From: Companilactobacillus bobalius
GTDB taxonomy: Bacteria > Bacillota > Bacilli > Lactobacillales > Lactobacillaceae
DNA: 64,000 nucleotides
Reading direction: 5' to 3'
NCBI RefSeq assembly: GCF_009764355.1
Contig: NZ_LNUA01000031.1
Span: 310,001-374,000 of the forward strand
Within the stretch, counting starts at the first letter, position 1. Each line of letters begins with the position of its first letter. The notes beneath the pieces are model-generated. The model was not told the origin of the DNA. It did not search any database and saw nothing but the letters and a program-made list of their open reading frames with translations. This document shows, in pieces, positions 28,205 through 37,845 of this stretch. Both the position numbers and the translations under genes were made by a program.

Positions 28205-29388
28205 TATTTTTCCACCTCGGTTATAGCAATTTCTCTAGGTCCATCAGCAATTTCAGCAATGTAAAAGTCAGCAGCATAGCCAATCTCTTCTTGATAAATT
28301 TGACCAACATTTTCTTTGAAGGCAACGATTTTATCTTTGTCAACAATGGCAATAGCACAACCACCAAAGCCAGCGCCAACCATACGGGCACCAAGAACAC
28401 CGTCTTGTTTCCAAGCGGCAGCGACTAAAGTATCGAGTTCTTTACCAGTTACTTCATAGTCATAATGAAGTGAAATATGTGAAGCATTGACTAATTTACC
28501 GAATTCTTCAAGATTGTTCTCTTTAAGATAGTTGATAGCCTTGAGGGTTCTTTGGTTTTCAAAAACAGCATGACGGGCACGACGAATCAAGATGTCATCA
28601 TTGATCAAATATGAGTTACGATCGAAATCGTCAATTGACAATTCACCTAATGAGTTGATATCCAATTTAGTTTGAAGCAGTTTCAAGGCTTCCTCACATT
28701 GGCTACGACGTTCATTGTATTTAGAATCGGCCAAAGTACGATGCTTGTTGGTGTTCATGATAACAATAACGTTATTGCCTAATTCAACTGGAGCATAGTG
28801 ATATTCCATAGTATTAGTGTCGAGCAGGATAGCTTGATTTTCTTTACCCATTCCCACAGCAAATTGATCCATGATTCCTGAATTGACACCGATAAAGTCG
28901 TTCTCATCTTTTTGACCCATTTTTACTAAATCAAGTTGATCAATATCAAGTGAGAAGACGTCTTTGAGAATTGTTCCCATCAATAATTCAATTGAAGCAG
29001 AAGATGATAAGCCAGCACCATCAGGTAAATTACCGTGGATATAAAGATTGAAACCATGGTCTAATTTGTAACCGGTTTTAGTAATAAAATAGATCATCCC
29101 TTTAGGATAATTAGCCCAATCGTCGTCTTTGTTAAATTTGAGGTCGTCAAGTGAGAATGAAATAATACCTTTGTCAGGTAAATTCTCGGAAAACATTTGA
29201 ACAGTGTTGTCATCACGTTTACCGTAAGCTGCATATGTTCCTAAACTGATAGCGCAGGGGAAGACATTTCCTCCATTGTAGTCAGTGTGTTCACCAATTA
29301 AGTTGATACGGCCAGGTGAGAAAAACAATTTTTCAGCTGTTTGGTTAAATTTATCTGCAAATCCTTGTAAAATTTCGTTAGTATTCAT
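28204..29388 (-). CDS. galK: Galactokinase
   Basis: 394 residues from ATG 29388, chosen because GGAGG lies seven bases upstream. Phosphorylates galactose at C1. GHMP kinase motifs in order: PGRINLIGEHTDYNGG near 30-45 (galactokinase signature), LPDGAGLSSSASIE near 120 (ATP loop) and GARMVGAGFGGCA near 335. First gene of galKTR. Confidence 0.95.
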
Positions 29389-29404
29389 GATTGATCCTCC
29401 ATTT

Positions 29405-29441
29405 AGTAAATGTTTACTTAACAAAAATGATAGCGCTTTCC
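29405..29441 (-). promoter_or_regulatory. galK control region: operator plus cre
   Basis: AGTAAATGTTTACT at 29405-29418 has perfect six-base arms and is a likely GalR operator. TGATAGCGCTTTCC at 29428-29441 reads GGAAAGCGCTATCA on the minus strand, 12 of 14 matches to the cre consensus, and overlaps a TTGGAA -35 candidate. Confidence 0.6.
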
Positions 29442-29533
29442 AATAACTAAAACAACCCTATAGATTTAAAAAATATAATAAAATGTTATTATTATATGCA
29501 TGAATACAAAGTCACTTGAAAAAGAGGAAAAAT

Positions 29534-30400
29534 ATGAAAACGGCAGTTGTAACTGATACAGCATCGTACTTAACACCTGAGCAAATCAAGCAATACAACA
29601 TCACCGTCTTGCCAATCACGGTTATTTTGGGGAATAAGCAATACAAAGAAACAGAAGAATTAACGGATCAAGAGTTTTATGATTATTTGCGTAATGAACC
29701 AGAATTACCAACAACAGCTCAAGTTTCGATGGGACAGATCCAAGAAGCTTATGATCGTTTGGTATCAGAAGGTTATGACACAATTATCTCAATTCACTTA
29801 TCATTAGGAATTACTTCATTTATGGACAACTTACGTATGTTCGTGAAGGATTATGATAATGCTAAAGTTTACCCATTTGATTCAATGGCTGCCAGTGCCG
29901 CCGAAGCTGATTTAGTTATGTTAGCTGGTTCAATGGCACAAAAGGGAGAAGATCCTGAAAAAATCGTTGCTAAAATGGAAGAATTACGTGATTCAACCGA
30001 TATTTATTTTGCAGTTAATGACTTGAAACATTTGAGTCGTACTGGCCGTTTAAGTAATCGTTCCGCTATTATTGGTAGTTTATTAGACGTTAAACCATTG
30101 TTAACTTTTAAAGATGGTAAAATTTTTGCAATTGGTAAGGAAAGAACCATGCATCGAGCTTTCCGTGTAATTGCATTAGAGATACAAAAATATGCAGATG
30201 CACATCCAGACTGGAAGTTGCACATCACAGTAGTTGATTCTAATAATCGTGAAATGCTAGAGAAGTGGAGCAATGATTTCCAAAATAACTTCCCTGACGC
30301 ACGAATTTCAACAAGTCATTTAGGACCTGCTATCAGTGTACATACTGGTGAAAAAACTATGGGTGTCGTTTGGGATAGGGATTTGTTAGATGAAAACTAG
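29534..30400 (+). CDS. DegV family fatty-acid-binding protein
   Basis: 288 residues from ATG 29534 with AGAGG before it. Family pattern: AVVTDTASYL at 5-14, ITVLPITVILG, TTAQVS near 65-70, HLSLGITSF near 88-96 and LKHLSRTGRLSN near 160, ending SVHTGEKTMGV. In Firmicutes DegV/FakB proteins present fatty acids to the kinase FakA for phosphorylation. Overlaps the next gene by 11 bases. Confidence 0.92.
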   Translation: MKTAVVTDTASYLTPEQIKQYNITVLPITVILGNKQYKETEELTDQEFYDYLRNEPELPTTAQVSMGQIQEAYDRLVSEGYDTIISIHLSLGITSFMDNLRMFVKDYDNAKVYPFDSMAASAAEADLVMLAGSMAQKGEDPEKIVAKMEELRDSTDIYFAVNDLKHLSRTGRLSNRSAIIGSLLDVKPLLTFKDGKIFAIGKERTMHRAFRVIALEIQKYADAHPDWKLHITVVDSNNREMLEKWSNDFQNNFPDARISTSHLGPAISVHTGEKTMGVVWDRDLLDEN

Positions 30401-30746
30401 AATTATGCTTTACGTCGATGACGTTGATATGAACGTTGAATTTTGGGTCGAAGAGTTTGGAGCTAAAGTAGTAGCACGTCAAACTTTAAATGGTGGCTAC
30501 CAAAATGTTATCGTAGGGATTTCTGCGGAAACCGAGCTATCGATTTTTCCTAAAGATTACGTCAGAATTTATTCACCAGAAGTAGATGAGACAGTACCAT
30601 CATTGATGTTCTTCTCTAATCGATTCAATGAGCTACATGATGATTTATTAAGTGCAGGGGAAGTCTCTGAAGTTAATGGTGTGTTGACTTTTAACTTCCA
30701 AGATCCTGAAGGTAATTATTTTGTTGTTGCTAGAGAAGAGGACTAA
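30390..30746 (+). CDS. VOC superfamily (glyoxalase-like) protein
   Basis: 118 residues with the vicinal-oxygen-chelate layout of two beta-alpha-beta3 halves: RIMLYVDDVDMNVEFWVEEFG at 4-24 (in part) and FQDPEGNYFVVARE at the end. Metal ligands cannot be assigned with certainty. Begins inside the degV-type gene, so translation is coupled. Substrate unknown. Confidence 0.75.
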   Translation: MKTRIMLYVDDVDMNVEFWVEEFGAKVVARQTLNGGYQNVIVGISAETELSIFPKDYVRIYSPEVDETVPSLMFFSNRFNELHDDLLSAGEVSEVNGVLTFNFQDPEGNYFVVAREED

Positions 30747-30758
30747 TAGATAGATGTT

Positions 30759-30930
30759 CGATTGCCGTCCTCCACAACAAGTTCGATTGGTCTGGGACGC
30801 TGATTTGAGCCAATTGAAGTTCACAATTGTCTCAAATACAGGTCTTTTTCTAGGTGGGAAAAGCACCTACCAAGAAAAATTTCACGGCTGAGACCAATCG
30901 GACTTGTTGTTCCGGACTAGTGTGTTGTTC
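30759..30930 (+). repeat. Modular structured repeat, copy G (second arm type, diverged core)
   Basis: GCCGTCCTCCA, P1 CAACAAGTTCGATTGG with CCAATCGGACTTGTTG, CTGGGACG, P5-like TTTTTCTAGGTG with CACCTACCAAGAAAAA, TTTCACGGCTGAG and the end block GGACTAGTGTGTTGTTC shared with copy E. P3 and P4 are degenerate. Confidence 0.75.
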
Positions 30931-31004
30931 TTAATTAGGGGTTAGGATAGATTTTGGTTAGACAATATAATCTGCTGGTTACTTCGAATAATTTAGAAAT
31001 TTAA

Positions 31005-31068
31005 AATAGTATTCATTTAGAACAGGCGTGTATAATTGCGTTTCTAAATGGGTACTATTGTTTTTTTT
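31005..31068 (+). terminator. Terminator hairpin downstream of copy G
   Basis: AATAGTA..CATTTAGAA pairs with TTCTAAATG..TACTATT (two-base internal loop), followed by G and eight T. It probably ends the DegV-VOC transcript. Confidence 0.8.
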
Positions 31069-31074
31069 GCTGAA

Positions 31075-31283
31075 AATTTAGAAAATAATAAATAGAGTTG
31101 TTTATTAGTCTGGAGTAAAAGTTGAAAATGCGGTCAGCTGTGAAATCATTGTTAGCGGCTTTGCCGGTTACAATGAGGCTGATCTTGAAGATCCAAAATC
31201 TCGCACGAAGTGTGAGATTTTTAGCTCCAAGTCACGCCCACAGCGTTCCACCAGCATTTTCAACTTTTGCGGAAGACGGCAGT
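31075..31283 (-). repeat. Modular structured repeat, copy F (third arm type, full length)
   Basis: Read on the minus strand: GCCGTCTTCCGC, P1 AAAAGTTGAAAATGC with GCATTTTCAACTTTT, GTGGAACG, P2 GCTGTG / CACAGC, P3 CTTGGAG / CTTCAAG, P4 AAAATCTCAC / GTGCGAGATTTT, P5 TCATTGT..CGGC / GCCG..ACAATGA, then TACTCCAGAC. It lies between a terminator and the MFS gene, so that gene's promoter is downstream of or inside it. Confidence 0.8.
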
Positions 31284-31415
31284 TTAACACTAAAACCAAC
31301 CTTCAATGAAGCACTTTTACCTGATAGGCAAGTTAGACGACCGCTTGAAAGGAGAATGGACTTTCTCATCTTGTTAAGTGTTATAACATGGTCAATCAAG
31401 TTAGGGATGACTATT

Positions 31416-32621
31416 ATGAAACAAGATAATTTACAATTGATCAAGGCCGGAAGTACTTCAGTTATTAATGCCTTAGGTGAAACCATTTTTTCATTCTCAT
31501 TGTCTTTAAAGCTATTGAAGGTAACTGGTTCAGCTTTAGGATATGGTACTAGCTTATTCATCGGTCCAATTGTTGGACTAGCTTTGGCACCTATCATTGG
31601 AAAAATAATTGATAAATATTCTCATAAACGATTAGCTTTGATTTCTGAAGCTTTGTTGATTGCTTCGTTGTTACTATATCTATTGGCCTATTCAATGGGG
31701 ACTAATATTTTGTATACGGCCATCGTAGTTGTTTGTGCCATGAATATTTTTGGCCGATTATTCTCCATTACTTATTTATCCTCAACACCACAAATTGTTA
31801 GTAAAAAATCTATTCAACGTCTCAACTCAATTCAGACAACGGGAGTGTCTATGGCTAGTATTGTAGCTGCACCTTTAGCAGGTTTTCTGTTTGGAGTCGT
31901 ACCATTTACTTGGATTATTCTGGTAGAAATTTTTACAGAGGGTCTGACGCTACTAGTCACTTGGAGTACGCATTTTAAGCAAATAACAGTTGAAAAGACG
32001 GTTACTGGTGATGATGAAAAGATTGATTTGGTTAAAGTTTTAAAGGGTCAACCACAATTAGTTGTTTTGACTGTAATCGCAATGGTATTGAATTTAGCTG
32101 GTATTTCCTTACAAATTGGAATTCCTTATGTTTTGATTCATATCCTCAAGTATTCAACTGTCGTCAGTGGTAATGTTCAAGGTATTTTGTCATTTGGAGT
32201 TTTCTTAGGCGGAATTATTATTACGATTGTTGAAATTAAAGATGTCTTTAAATTTGAAAAGGTAACTTATTGGATCTCAGTGGTTGAACTTCTTTTACTA
32301 GGATTCTTAATTAAGCTTGTTCCACAGTATACCTTGGCAATCTTTGTTGTGATTGAATTTGTCTCTGGTTTTGTAGGAGCAATTTCTGATCCACCAGTCT
32401 TTACGTATGTACAAGAGATTATTCCTGAAAAAGCCTTGGGACGAGTCAATACTTTGATGTACACTATGGTTCAAATTCTAAATCCAATTGGTGTCTTGAT
32501 TTATAGCGCAGCCTTTGCAGCTATTGATTATCGGGTACTATATTTGGTCAATGGATTGATTGCGGCTGTTTTGGTAGCGTTATTGTTTACGCAATTTAAA
32601 AATCCACAAAAAAATGCCTAA
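31416..32621 (+). CDS. MFS transporter (drug or metabolite exporter)
   Basis: 401 residues from ATG 31416 with AGGG nine bases before it. Twelve hydrophobic helices; MFS loop motif GKIIDKYSHKRLALIS near 62-77 between helices 2 and 3. Resembles macrolide-efflux (MefA/Tet-like) permeases. The open frame runs upstream for about 98 codons, but most of that is repeat copy F and has no ribosome site; an ATG at 31356 is crowded by its AAAGGAG. The stop codon is inside the terminator stem. Substrate unknown. Confidence 0.85.
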   Translation: MKQDNLQLIKAGSTSVINALGETIFSFSLSLKLLKVTGSALGYGTSLFIGPIVGLALAPIIGKIIDKYSHKRLALISEALLIASLLLYLLAYSMGTNILYTAIVVVCAMNIFGRLFSITYLSSTPQIVSKKSIQRLNSIQTTGVSMASIVAAPLAGFLFGVVPFTWIILVEIFTEGLTLLVTWSTHFKQITVEKTVTGDDEKIDLVKVLKGQPQLVVLTVIAMVLNLAGISLQIGIPYVLIHILKYSTVVSGNVQGILSFGVFLGGIIITIVEIKDVFKFEKVTYWISVVELLLLGFLIKLVPQYTLAIFVVIEFVSGFVGAISDPPVFTYVQEIIPEKALGRVNTLMYTMVQILNPIGVLIYSAAFAAIDYRVLYLVNGLIAAVLVALLFTQFKNPQKNA

Positions 32622-32640
32622 TTTATTTAGGCATTTTTTA
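32609..32640. terminator. Bidirectional terminator between MFS gene and scrA
   Basis: AAATGCCTAA / TTAGGCATTT with a five-base loop and A/T runs on both sides; the TAA of the MFS gene is part of the stem. Confidence 0.9.
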
Positions 32641-32656
32641 TATGATTCATGAAGGG

Positions 32657-34609
32657 TTAAACATTTGCGGCAGCGGAATAATTTGCAGCTAATTCTGTCA
32701 AAGCTACGATGTCATCGCCAGATTTGACGTCTGTTTTATTCAATTTATCCACGTCGCCGTAGGACATTGTGTTGGTTACGACAATCATAACTGTGGGATC
32801 ATAACCAGCTGTTTGGATTTTTTCAATATCAAAGGTACCAAGCAAATCACCTTTTTTAACAGTATCGCCTTGTTTAACGTTAGATGTGAAGTATTGTCCT
32901 TTAAGATCAACGGTGTCGATTCCTAAATGAATAAGAACTTCGGCACCATCATTGGTCTTAATGCCGTAAGCATGTTTTGTAGCATAAGCAACGGTAACTG
33001 TTCCATCGGCTACAGCGTAAACATTGTTATCAGTGGGTTTGATGGCAGCACCTTTACCCATAATTTCAGCGGAGAAGACTTGATCATTAACATCTTTTAA
33101 TTGAATCAATTCACCAGATACGGGAGCGGCAATTAGTTCATCAGCTACAGCAACAGTATCATTATCGGCTTTTTCAACTGGTTTAGCAGTTGTTACTTTG
33201 TCGAACTTGATTCCGTAAAGATATGTAAGAGTAAAACCTAAAGCAATACTGATTAAGATACTGATGAAGAATGGTAGGTAATACTTAGGTGGGAAAGAAA
33301 TGAATCCGATGATACCAGCGGCACCTAAAGCACTAGATAGAACATGGAAGATACCAATAAAGATAGAGGCAATTCCGGAAGCAATCATGGCACAGATGAA
33401 TGGGTAACGTAATTTCAAGTTAACACCGAAGATAGCTGGTTCTGTGATACCTAATAGAGCTGACAATCCAGCTGATGATGCCAAACCTTTTTGTTTCTTG
33501 TCTTTAGAAAGGAAGAAGACAGCTAGACAGGCAGCACCTTGAGCCGCATTGGCCATAGAAGCGATTGGGAAGAAGAAATCTCCACCGGTTTTAGCAATGT
33601 TAGTCAGTAATTGTGTTTCGATAGCAGGGAAACTTTGATGAAGTCCGGTAATAACGATAGGTGAGTAAAAGGTACCAAAGATAGCAGTACCAACGAATCC
33701 AGTTGCGTTATACATCCAAACGATACCGTTAGTTAAACCATCGGAGACAATTCTCATGATAGGTCCAACACCGATAAATGTTAGTAGACCAGTTACGATT
33801 ACCGCAAGTAGTGGGGTAAAGATAAAGTCTAAAGTTGCGGGCATATGCTTATGTAGCCATTTTTCAATAGTAGCTAAGATCCAAGCAACTGCTAGAACTG
33901 GTAAAACTTGACCTTGATATCCGGCTTGAGCAACTTTTAAACCAAAGACATTCCAATAAGTCATCTTGCCAGCAGCCATAACGTTAGCAACATCGTAGCC
34001 GTTGACCAAAGCGGGCATAACCATTGCCATACCAATAGCTGCACCAAGATAAGGATTACCGCCAAAACGTTTAGTAGCTGAGAAACCAATTAATACAGGC
34101 ATGAAAGTGAATGGAGCTGAAGCCAAAAGATTAATTAATTCAGCAACACCTTTCATTCCAGGATACATTTGAACAACTGATTGAGCACCAAAGAGGTTAG
34201 GGGATGTTAAGACGTTATTCAAAGCCATCAACAAACCACCAGCAACAAGGGCTGGAATTAATGGAACAAAAATATCGGAAAGAAGTTTAACAAAGGCCAT
34301 GATGGGATTGGCCTTTTTGCCATTAGTGGCTAAATTCTTAAGGTCATCAGGGGTTACTGTTTTAAGACCTGTCTTTTGAATTAAGAAGTCATAAACTTTG
34401 TCGACATCACCAGGCCCAATGATGATTTGATATTGACCATTGATACTGAAAGTACCTTTGACATCGTCATCGGTATCTAATCCCTTTTGATCGATTTTCT
34501 TTTCATCTTTAACAACTAATCTTAATCGAGTCGCACAGTGAGCCGCCGCAATTAAATTATCACGTCCCACATATTTCAGTACTCGATCCGCAACTTGTTC
34601 ATGATTCAT
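32657..34609 (-). CDS. scrA: Sucrose-type PTS permease, EIIBCA
   Basis: 650 residues in one chain: EIIB (1-85, phosphorylated Cys25 in [11 protein letters not shown]), EIIC membrane domain (about 105-470, with [13 protein letters not shown]) and EIIA (about 500-650, phospho-His561 in [10 protein letters not shown]). Imports and phosphorylates sucrose to sucrose 6-phosphate at the expense of phosphoenolpyruvate. Specificity is inferred from the divergent sucrose-6-phosphate hydrolase gene; trehalose or beta-glucoside EII are the related alternatives. Confidence 0.9.
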   Translation of the reverse strand: MNHEQVADRVLKYVGRDNLIAAAHCATRLRLVVKDEKKIDQKGLDTDDDVKGTFSINGQYQIIIGPGDVDKVYDFLIQKTGLKTVTPDDLKNLATNGKKANPIMAFVKLLSDIFVPLIPALVAGGLLMALNNVLTSPNLFGAQSVVQMYPGMKGVAELINLLASAPFTFMPVLIGFSATKRFGGNPYLGAAIGMAMVMPALVNGYDVANVMAAGKMTYWNVFGLKVAQAGYQGQVLPVLAVAWILATIEKWLHKHMPATLDFIFTPLLAVIVTGLLTFIGVGPIMRIVSDGLTNGIVWMYNATGFVGTAIFGTFYSPIVITGLHQSFPAIETQLLTNIAKTGGDFFFPIASMANAAQGAACLAVFFLSKDKKQKGLASSAGLSALLGITEPAIFGVNLKLRYPFICAMIASGIASIFIGIFHVLSSALGAAGIIGFISFPPKYYLPFFISILISIALGFTLTYLYGIKFDKVTTAKPVEKADNDTVAVADELIAAPVSGELIQLKDVNDQVFSAEIMGKGAAIKPTDNNVYAVADGTVTVAYATKHAYGIKTNDGAEVLIHLGIDTVDLKGQYFTSNVKQGDTVKKGDLLGTFDIEKIQTAGYDPTVMIVVTNTMSYGDVDKLNKTDVKSGDDIVALTELAANYSAAANV

Positions 34610-34631
34610 AGTAATTTCCTCCTAAAATATA

Positions 34632-34793
34632 TGTAAGCGTTTCGATACTTTAATAATACATGGTTTTTATAAATTGTCAAACGTTTAGCAATTCATAATT
34701 GCTTTATATTTTTGTAAGCGATTAATATACTGCTATACATAAATAAATGTAAATGTTATACGATTGACAATTTTAAACAAAATAAGTTACAAT
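34632..34793. promoter_or_regulatory. scrA/scrB divergent control region
   Basis: scrB promoter TTGACA (34764-34769), 18 bases, TACAAT (34788-34793). Three LacI/CcpA-type half-palindromic sites: TGTAAGCGTTTCGA (34632-34645), TGTCAAACGTTTAGC (34676-34690, core AAACGTTT) and TGTAAGCGATTAAT (34713-34726). The middle one is the best ScrR operator candidate; the outer two resemble cre sites. Confidence 0.65.
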
Positions 34794-34827
34794 GAAGCCA
34801 TTATCAAAGAAAGTATGGGTCAAAATT

Positions 34828-36264
34828 ATGATTACAAAATGGACAACTGCATTGAGATATAAGCCATATCAAGAATGGTCAGATCAGGAGTTAATTGATA
34901 TCGAACAGAAGATTGCTCAATCACATTGGCGTTTGGGGTATCATATTCAACCGTCAACTGGTCTTTTAAATGACCCTAATGGATTCTCTTATTTTAATAA
35001 TCAGTGGCATTTGTTTTATCAATCATTTCCTTATGGTGCCGTACATGGACTAAAGAGTTGGGCTCATTTAACTTCAAATGATTTAGTTCATTGGCAAGAT
35101 CACGGACCAGCTTTGTTGCCAGGGGATGCTCAAGATAGTCACGGTGCTTACTCTGGTTCGGCAATCCCTGTAGATGACAAGTTATTTATGATGTATACCG
35201 GTAACGTCCGTGATAAAAATTGGGTACGTCATCCTAAACAAGATGGTGCTTGGATGGGTAAGGATAATCAAATCAAAAAAATTTCTACACCATTGATTGA
35301 AAATCCTAAACCAGGTTATACAGATCATTTTCGTGATCCTCAGATTATTAAACATGAAAATACTTACTATTGTTTAATTGGTGGGCGTCGAGCTGATGAC
35401 ACAGGGCATGTCTTGGTATATCAAGCCTCTGAAGTCACCGGTCCTTGGTCATACAAAACAGAATTGAAGTTCACTGACGAGAATTGTGGTTACATGATTG
35501 AATGTCCTAATTTACTATTTGTTGATAATCGTCCAGTTTTGATGTTTTGTCCGCAAGGAATTGAACAAGATGTGTTACAATACTCGAATGTCTATCCCAA
35601 CGCTGTAGTCATCGGTGAGGACTTTGACTGGGGGACATTTAGTTTTATTAATCCAAGTGCAATCGAAAACTTAGATGAGGGTTTTGATGTTTACGCTACA
35701 CATGGATTCAATGCTCCAGATGGACGAGCTTTAACAGTCAGTTGGATTGGTCTTCCAGATACTACTTATCCTTCGGATAAAGAAGGCTGGGCTAACTGTT
35801 TCAGCTTGATCAAAGAACTGAAGATCAAAGATAATCATTTGTACCAAATACCAGTAGTCGAAAATAATCAGTTAGTTAAGGAAACACTTAACTCAAAGGA
35901 AATTACGCCTCAAGCCAAGTTATCATTCAAACTGGGAGCAAACTTAGTTGGATCGATAACACTTAAGACGGAACTTAATGAAGAATTACAAATTATTCTT
36001 GATACAACTAATGGTAAGATATTAGTTGATCGCACAAATGCTGGAGTTCCTTTTGCGACTGATTTTGGTACGACAAGAAGTACTAAAGTTAGTGCTGGTA
36101 AAGAAATTCAGGCCGATTTGTATCTAGATAATACAGTTTTTGAATTATACGTTAACGGTGGACAAAAAGTTATCACCGGTCGGATTTTTCCACAGGGTAA
36201 ACAGTTCTTGGTGGAATCAGAAAATATTGAAGTGAAAAAAGTTAGTTTAGACAAGATTTATTAA
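34828..36264 (+). CDS. scrB: Sucrose-6-phosphate hydrolase (GH32)
   Basis: 478 residues from ATG 34828. An ATG at 34792 in the same frame overlaps the -10 box TACAAT and cannot be in the mRNA. GH32 motifs: nucleophile Asp49 in LLNDPNGF, FRDPQ near 170 (transition-state stabiliser) and acid/base Glu in MIECPNLL near 220. Catalytic beta-propeller to about 330, then a beta-sandwich. Splits sucrose 6-phosphate into glucose 6-phosphate and fructose. Followed 11 bases later by scrR. Confidence 0.93.
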   Translation: MITKWTTALRYKPYQEWSDQELIDIEQKIAQSHWRLGYHIQPSTGLLNDPNGFSYFNNQWHLFYQSFPYGAVHGLKSWAHLTSNDLVHWQDHGPALLPGDAQDSHGAYSGSAIPVDDKLFMMYTGNVRDKNWVRHPKQDGAWMGKDNQIKKISTPLIENPKPGYTDHFRDPQIIKHENTYYCLIGGRRADDTGHVLVYQASEVTGPWSYKTELKFTDENCGYMIECPNLLFVDNRPVLMFCPQGIEQDVLQYSNVYPNAVVIGEDFDWGTFSFINPSAIENLDEGFDVYATHGFNAPDGRALTVSWIGLPDTTYPSDKEGWANCFSLIKELKIKDNHLYQIPVVENNQLVKETLNSKEITPQAKLSFKLGANLVGSITLKTELNEELQIILDTTNGKILVDRTNAGVPFATDFGTTRSTKVSAGKEIQADLYLDNTVFELYVNGGQKVITGRIFPQGKQFLVESENIEVKKVSLDKIY

Positions 36265-36275
36265 TGAGGTAGATT

Positions 36276-37256
36276 ATGGCGACATTAGATGATATTGCAA
36301 AATTAGCGGGTGTTTCAGCGACAACAGTTTCACGAGTTATTAATAACTATGGCTCACTGTCGGAAAAGACTAAAACAAAGGTTTTTGAAGCTATGAGAGA
36401 ACTCAATTACCAACCCAATAGTTTGGCAAGATCATTGAAGGGGAAGAAGACCCAATTGATTGGGGTTATTTTACCCGGTGTCAGTAATCCTTTCTTTGGA
36501 CAAATGGTGCAAGAAATTGAAGATCAATTGTTCAAAAAGGGTTTTCGAATCATTCTTTGCAATGCAGGTAGTGATGCCGAAAAAGAACGAGACTATTTAA
36601 GAATGTTGATGGCTAACCGTGTTGATGGAATTATTGCTGGATCGCACAATTTGGGGATTGAGGAATACCAAAAGGTGGGATTACCAATTATTTCGTTTGA
36701 TCGTTATTTATCAGATGAAATTCCAATAGTTAGTTCCGATAATTATCATGGTGGTCAACTTGCCGCCCAGACTTTAATGAGGTCAGGTAGTAAAAAATTA
36801 CAAATTATTACGGGTGCTAATCGTCCTAATAGTCCAACCAATGCGAGATTGACTGGCTTTAAAGATGAATTAGCGAAGAGTGATTTGGATTTCGATATAA
36901 TGGAAATCAGTTTTTCTGCCACGCCTAATATTAAAGGATTGAAGATCAAAGAATTATTGTCTAAGCGAGAAGTTGATGGAATCTTCTGTACTGACGATTT
37001 GACGGCCCTATTAGTTATGCAACAAGCTAAGGCTTTGGGGATGAGGGTCCCTGAAGATGTGAAGCTTGTTGGATATGATGGGACGAATTTTGTTCAGTCT
37101 TATCATCCTGAATTGACAACAGTTATGCAGCCAATCTCAGATATTGTGATGGTGATGATCGACTTGTTGTTAAAACGTATTGATGATCATGATTGTGAAT
37201 TAGAAGATAATTATGTTTTGCCTGTTAAGTTGATTACTGGTGAAACTACTGTATAG
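36276..37256 (+). CDS. scrR: LacI-family regulator of sucrose genes
   Basis: 326 residues. HTH ATLDDIAKLAGVSATTVSRV at 2-21, hinge LNYQPNSLARSLKGKKT, then a sugar-binding-protein-like domain. GAGGTAG precedes ATG. Position after scrB and the operator-like sites in the scrA/scrB gap make it the local repressor. Confidence 0.92.
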   Translation: MATLDDIAKLAGVSATTVSRVINNYGSLSEKTKTKVFEAMRELNYQPNSLARSLKGKKTQLIGVILPGVSNPFFGQMVQEIEDQLFKKGFRIILCNAGSDAEKERDYLRMLMANRVDGIIAGSHNLGIEEYQKVGLPIISFDRYLSDEIPIVSSDNYHGGQLAAQTLMRSGSKKLQIITGANRPNSPTNARLTGFKDELAKSDLDFDIMEISFSATPNIKGLKIKELLSKREVDGIFCTDDLTALLVMQQAKALGMRVPEDVKLVGYDGTNFVQSYHPELTTVMQPISDIVMVMIDLLLKRIDDHDCELEDNYVLPVKLITGETTV

Positions 37257-37291
37257 AAAAAGCCGTAGATGTGAGGTCTACGACTTTTTTT
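37257..37291. terminator. Bidirectional terminator scrR / Nudix gene
   Basis: AAAAAGCCGTAGA pairs with TCTACGACTTTTT (one mismatch), A/T runs on both sides. It overlaps the last codons of the convergent Nudix gene. Confidence 0.85.
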
Positions 37292-37715
37292 GATGTTTAA
37301 ATAATTGAACGAGAAAATTATCTCGGATGTTTTGTTGAAGTGGAGGTAAATTTTTGAGTGCCAATTTGATCTGCATTCTACGATGTGGAATGAGGTTGAG
37401 TGGCAATTTGTAGATTGAAAAGAATTTTAATTCATTTGTTTCAGGCCCACTTATGATTAATTCTCCTCCGACAATTTGGCTACAATAAACTATTTGTTGG
37501 TCATTTTGTTGCTTGTTATAGAAGGTTCCAACTTTTTTAGTGGGAGAAACGAACAAACCGGTTTCTTCAAAAGCTTCTCTTTTTAGACAGGTAAGGTAGT
37601 CTTCATCTTTTTCTAAAGTTCCTCCAGGCAAATCCCAAAAGGGTACATCATTTCTTTTTACTAAGAGGATTAGTTTATCGATTGTTATAATATTAAAAAC
37701 TCCTGTTGTTGGCAT
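37278..37715 (-). CDS. NUDIX hydrolase
   Basis: 145 residues. Nudix box GGTLEKDEDYLTCLKREAFE followed by ETGLFVS near 33-58. N-terminal VFNIITIDKLILLVKRNDVP is the usual first strand pair. Ends within the terminator shared with scrR. Ribosome site AGGAGGATC lies just upstream of ATG. Substrate unknown; not closely similar to the Nudix protein at 25.3 kb. Confidence 0.85.
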   Translation of the reverse strand: MPTTGVFNIITIDKLILLVKRNDVPFWDLPGGTLEKDEDYLTCLKREAFEETGLFVSPTKKVGTFYNKQQNDQQIVYCSQIVGGELIISGPETNELKFFSIYKLPLNLIPHRRMQIKLALKNLPPLQQNIRDNFLVQLFKHQKKS

Positions 37716-37740
37716 GATAGGATCCTCCTGAAATTTGTTA

Positions 37741-37792
37741 TAAAAAAATACGTTAAATCGAGTTTGATTTTACTCCGTTTAACGTATTTTTG
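37741..37792 (-). terminator. Terminator of the methyltransferase gene
   Basis: AAATACGTTAAA / TTTAACGTATTT around a 20-base loop, T-run on the minus strand (A at 37742-37748). Confidence 0.85.
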
Positions 37793-37804
37793 TTTGTAGT
37801 GATA

Positions 37805-37843
37805 TTTAATAACCATAGTTCTATCTGAAATAGTGAAAAGTGG
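37805..37843. repeat. Direct repeat 3' of methyltransferase gene
   Basis: TTTAATAACCATAGTTCTAT plus CTGAAATAGTGAAAAGTGG. Nearly the same 39-base sequence is at 38605-38643, on the other side of the methyltransferase gene and in the same orientation. Confidence 0.65.
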
Positions 37844-37845
37844 AC

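Noticed and set aside
31122..31415. N-terminal extension of the MFS open frame
   Set aside because: Most of it is repeat copy F; it lacks a ribosome site, and the family starts at the ATG at 31416.
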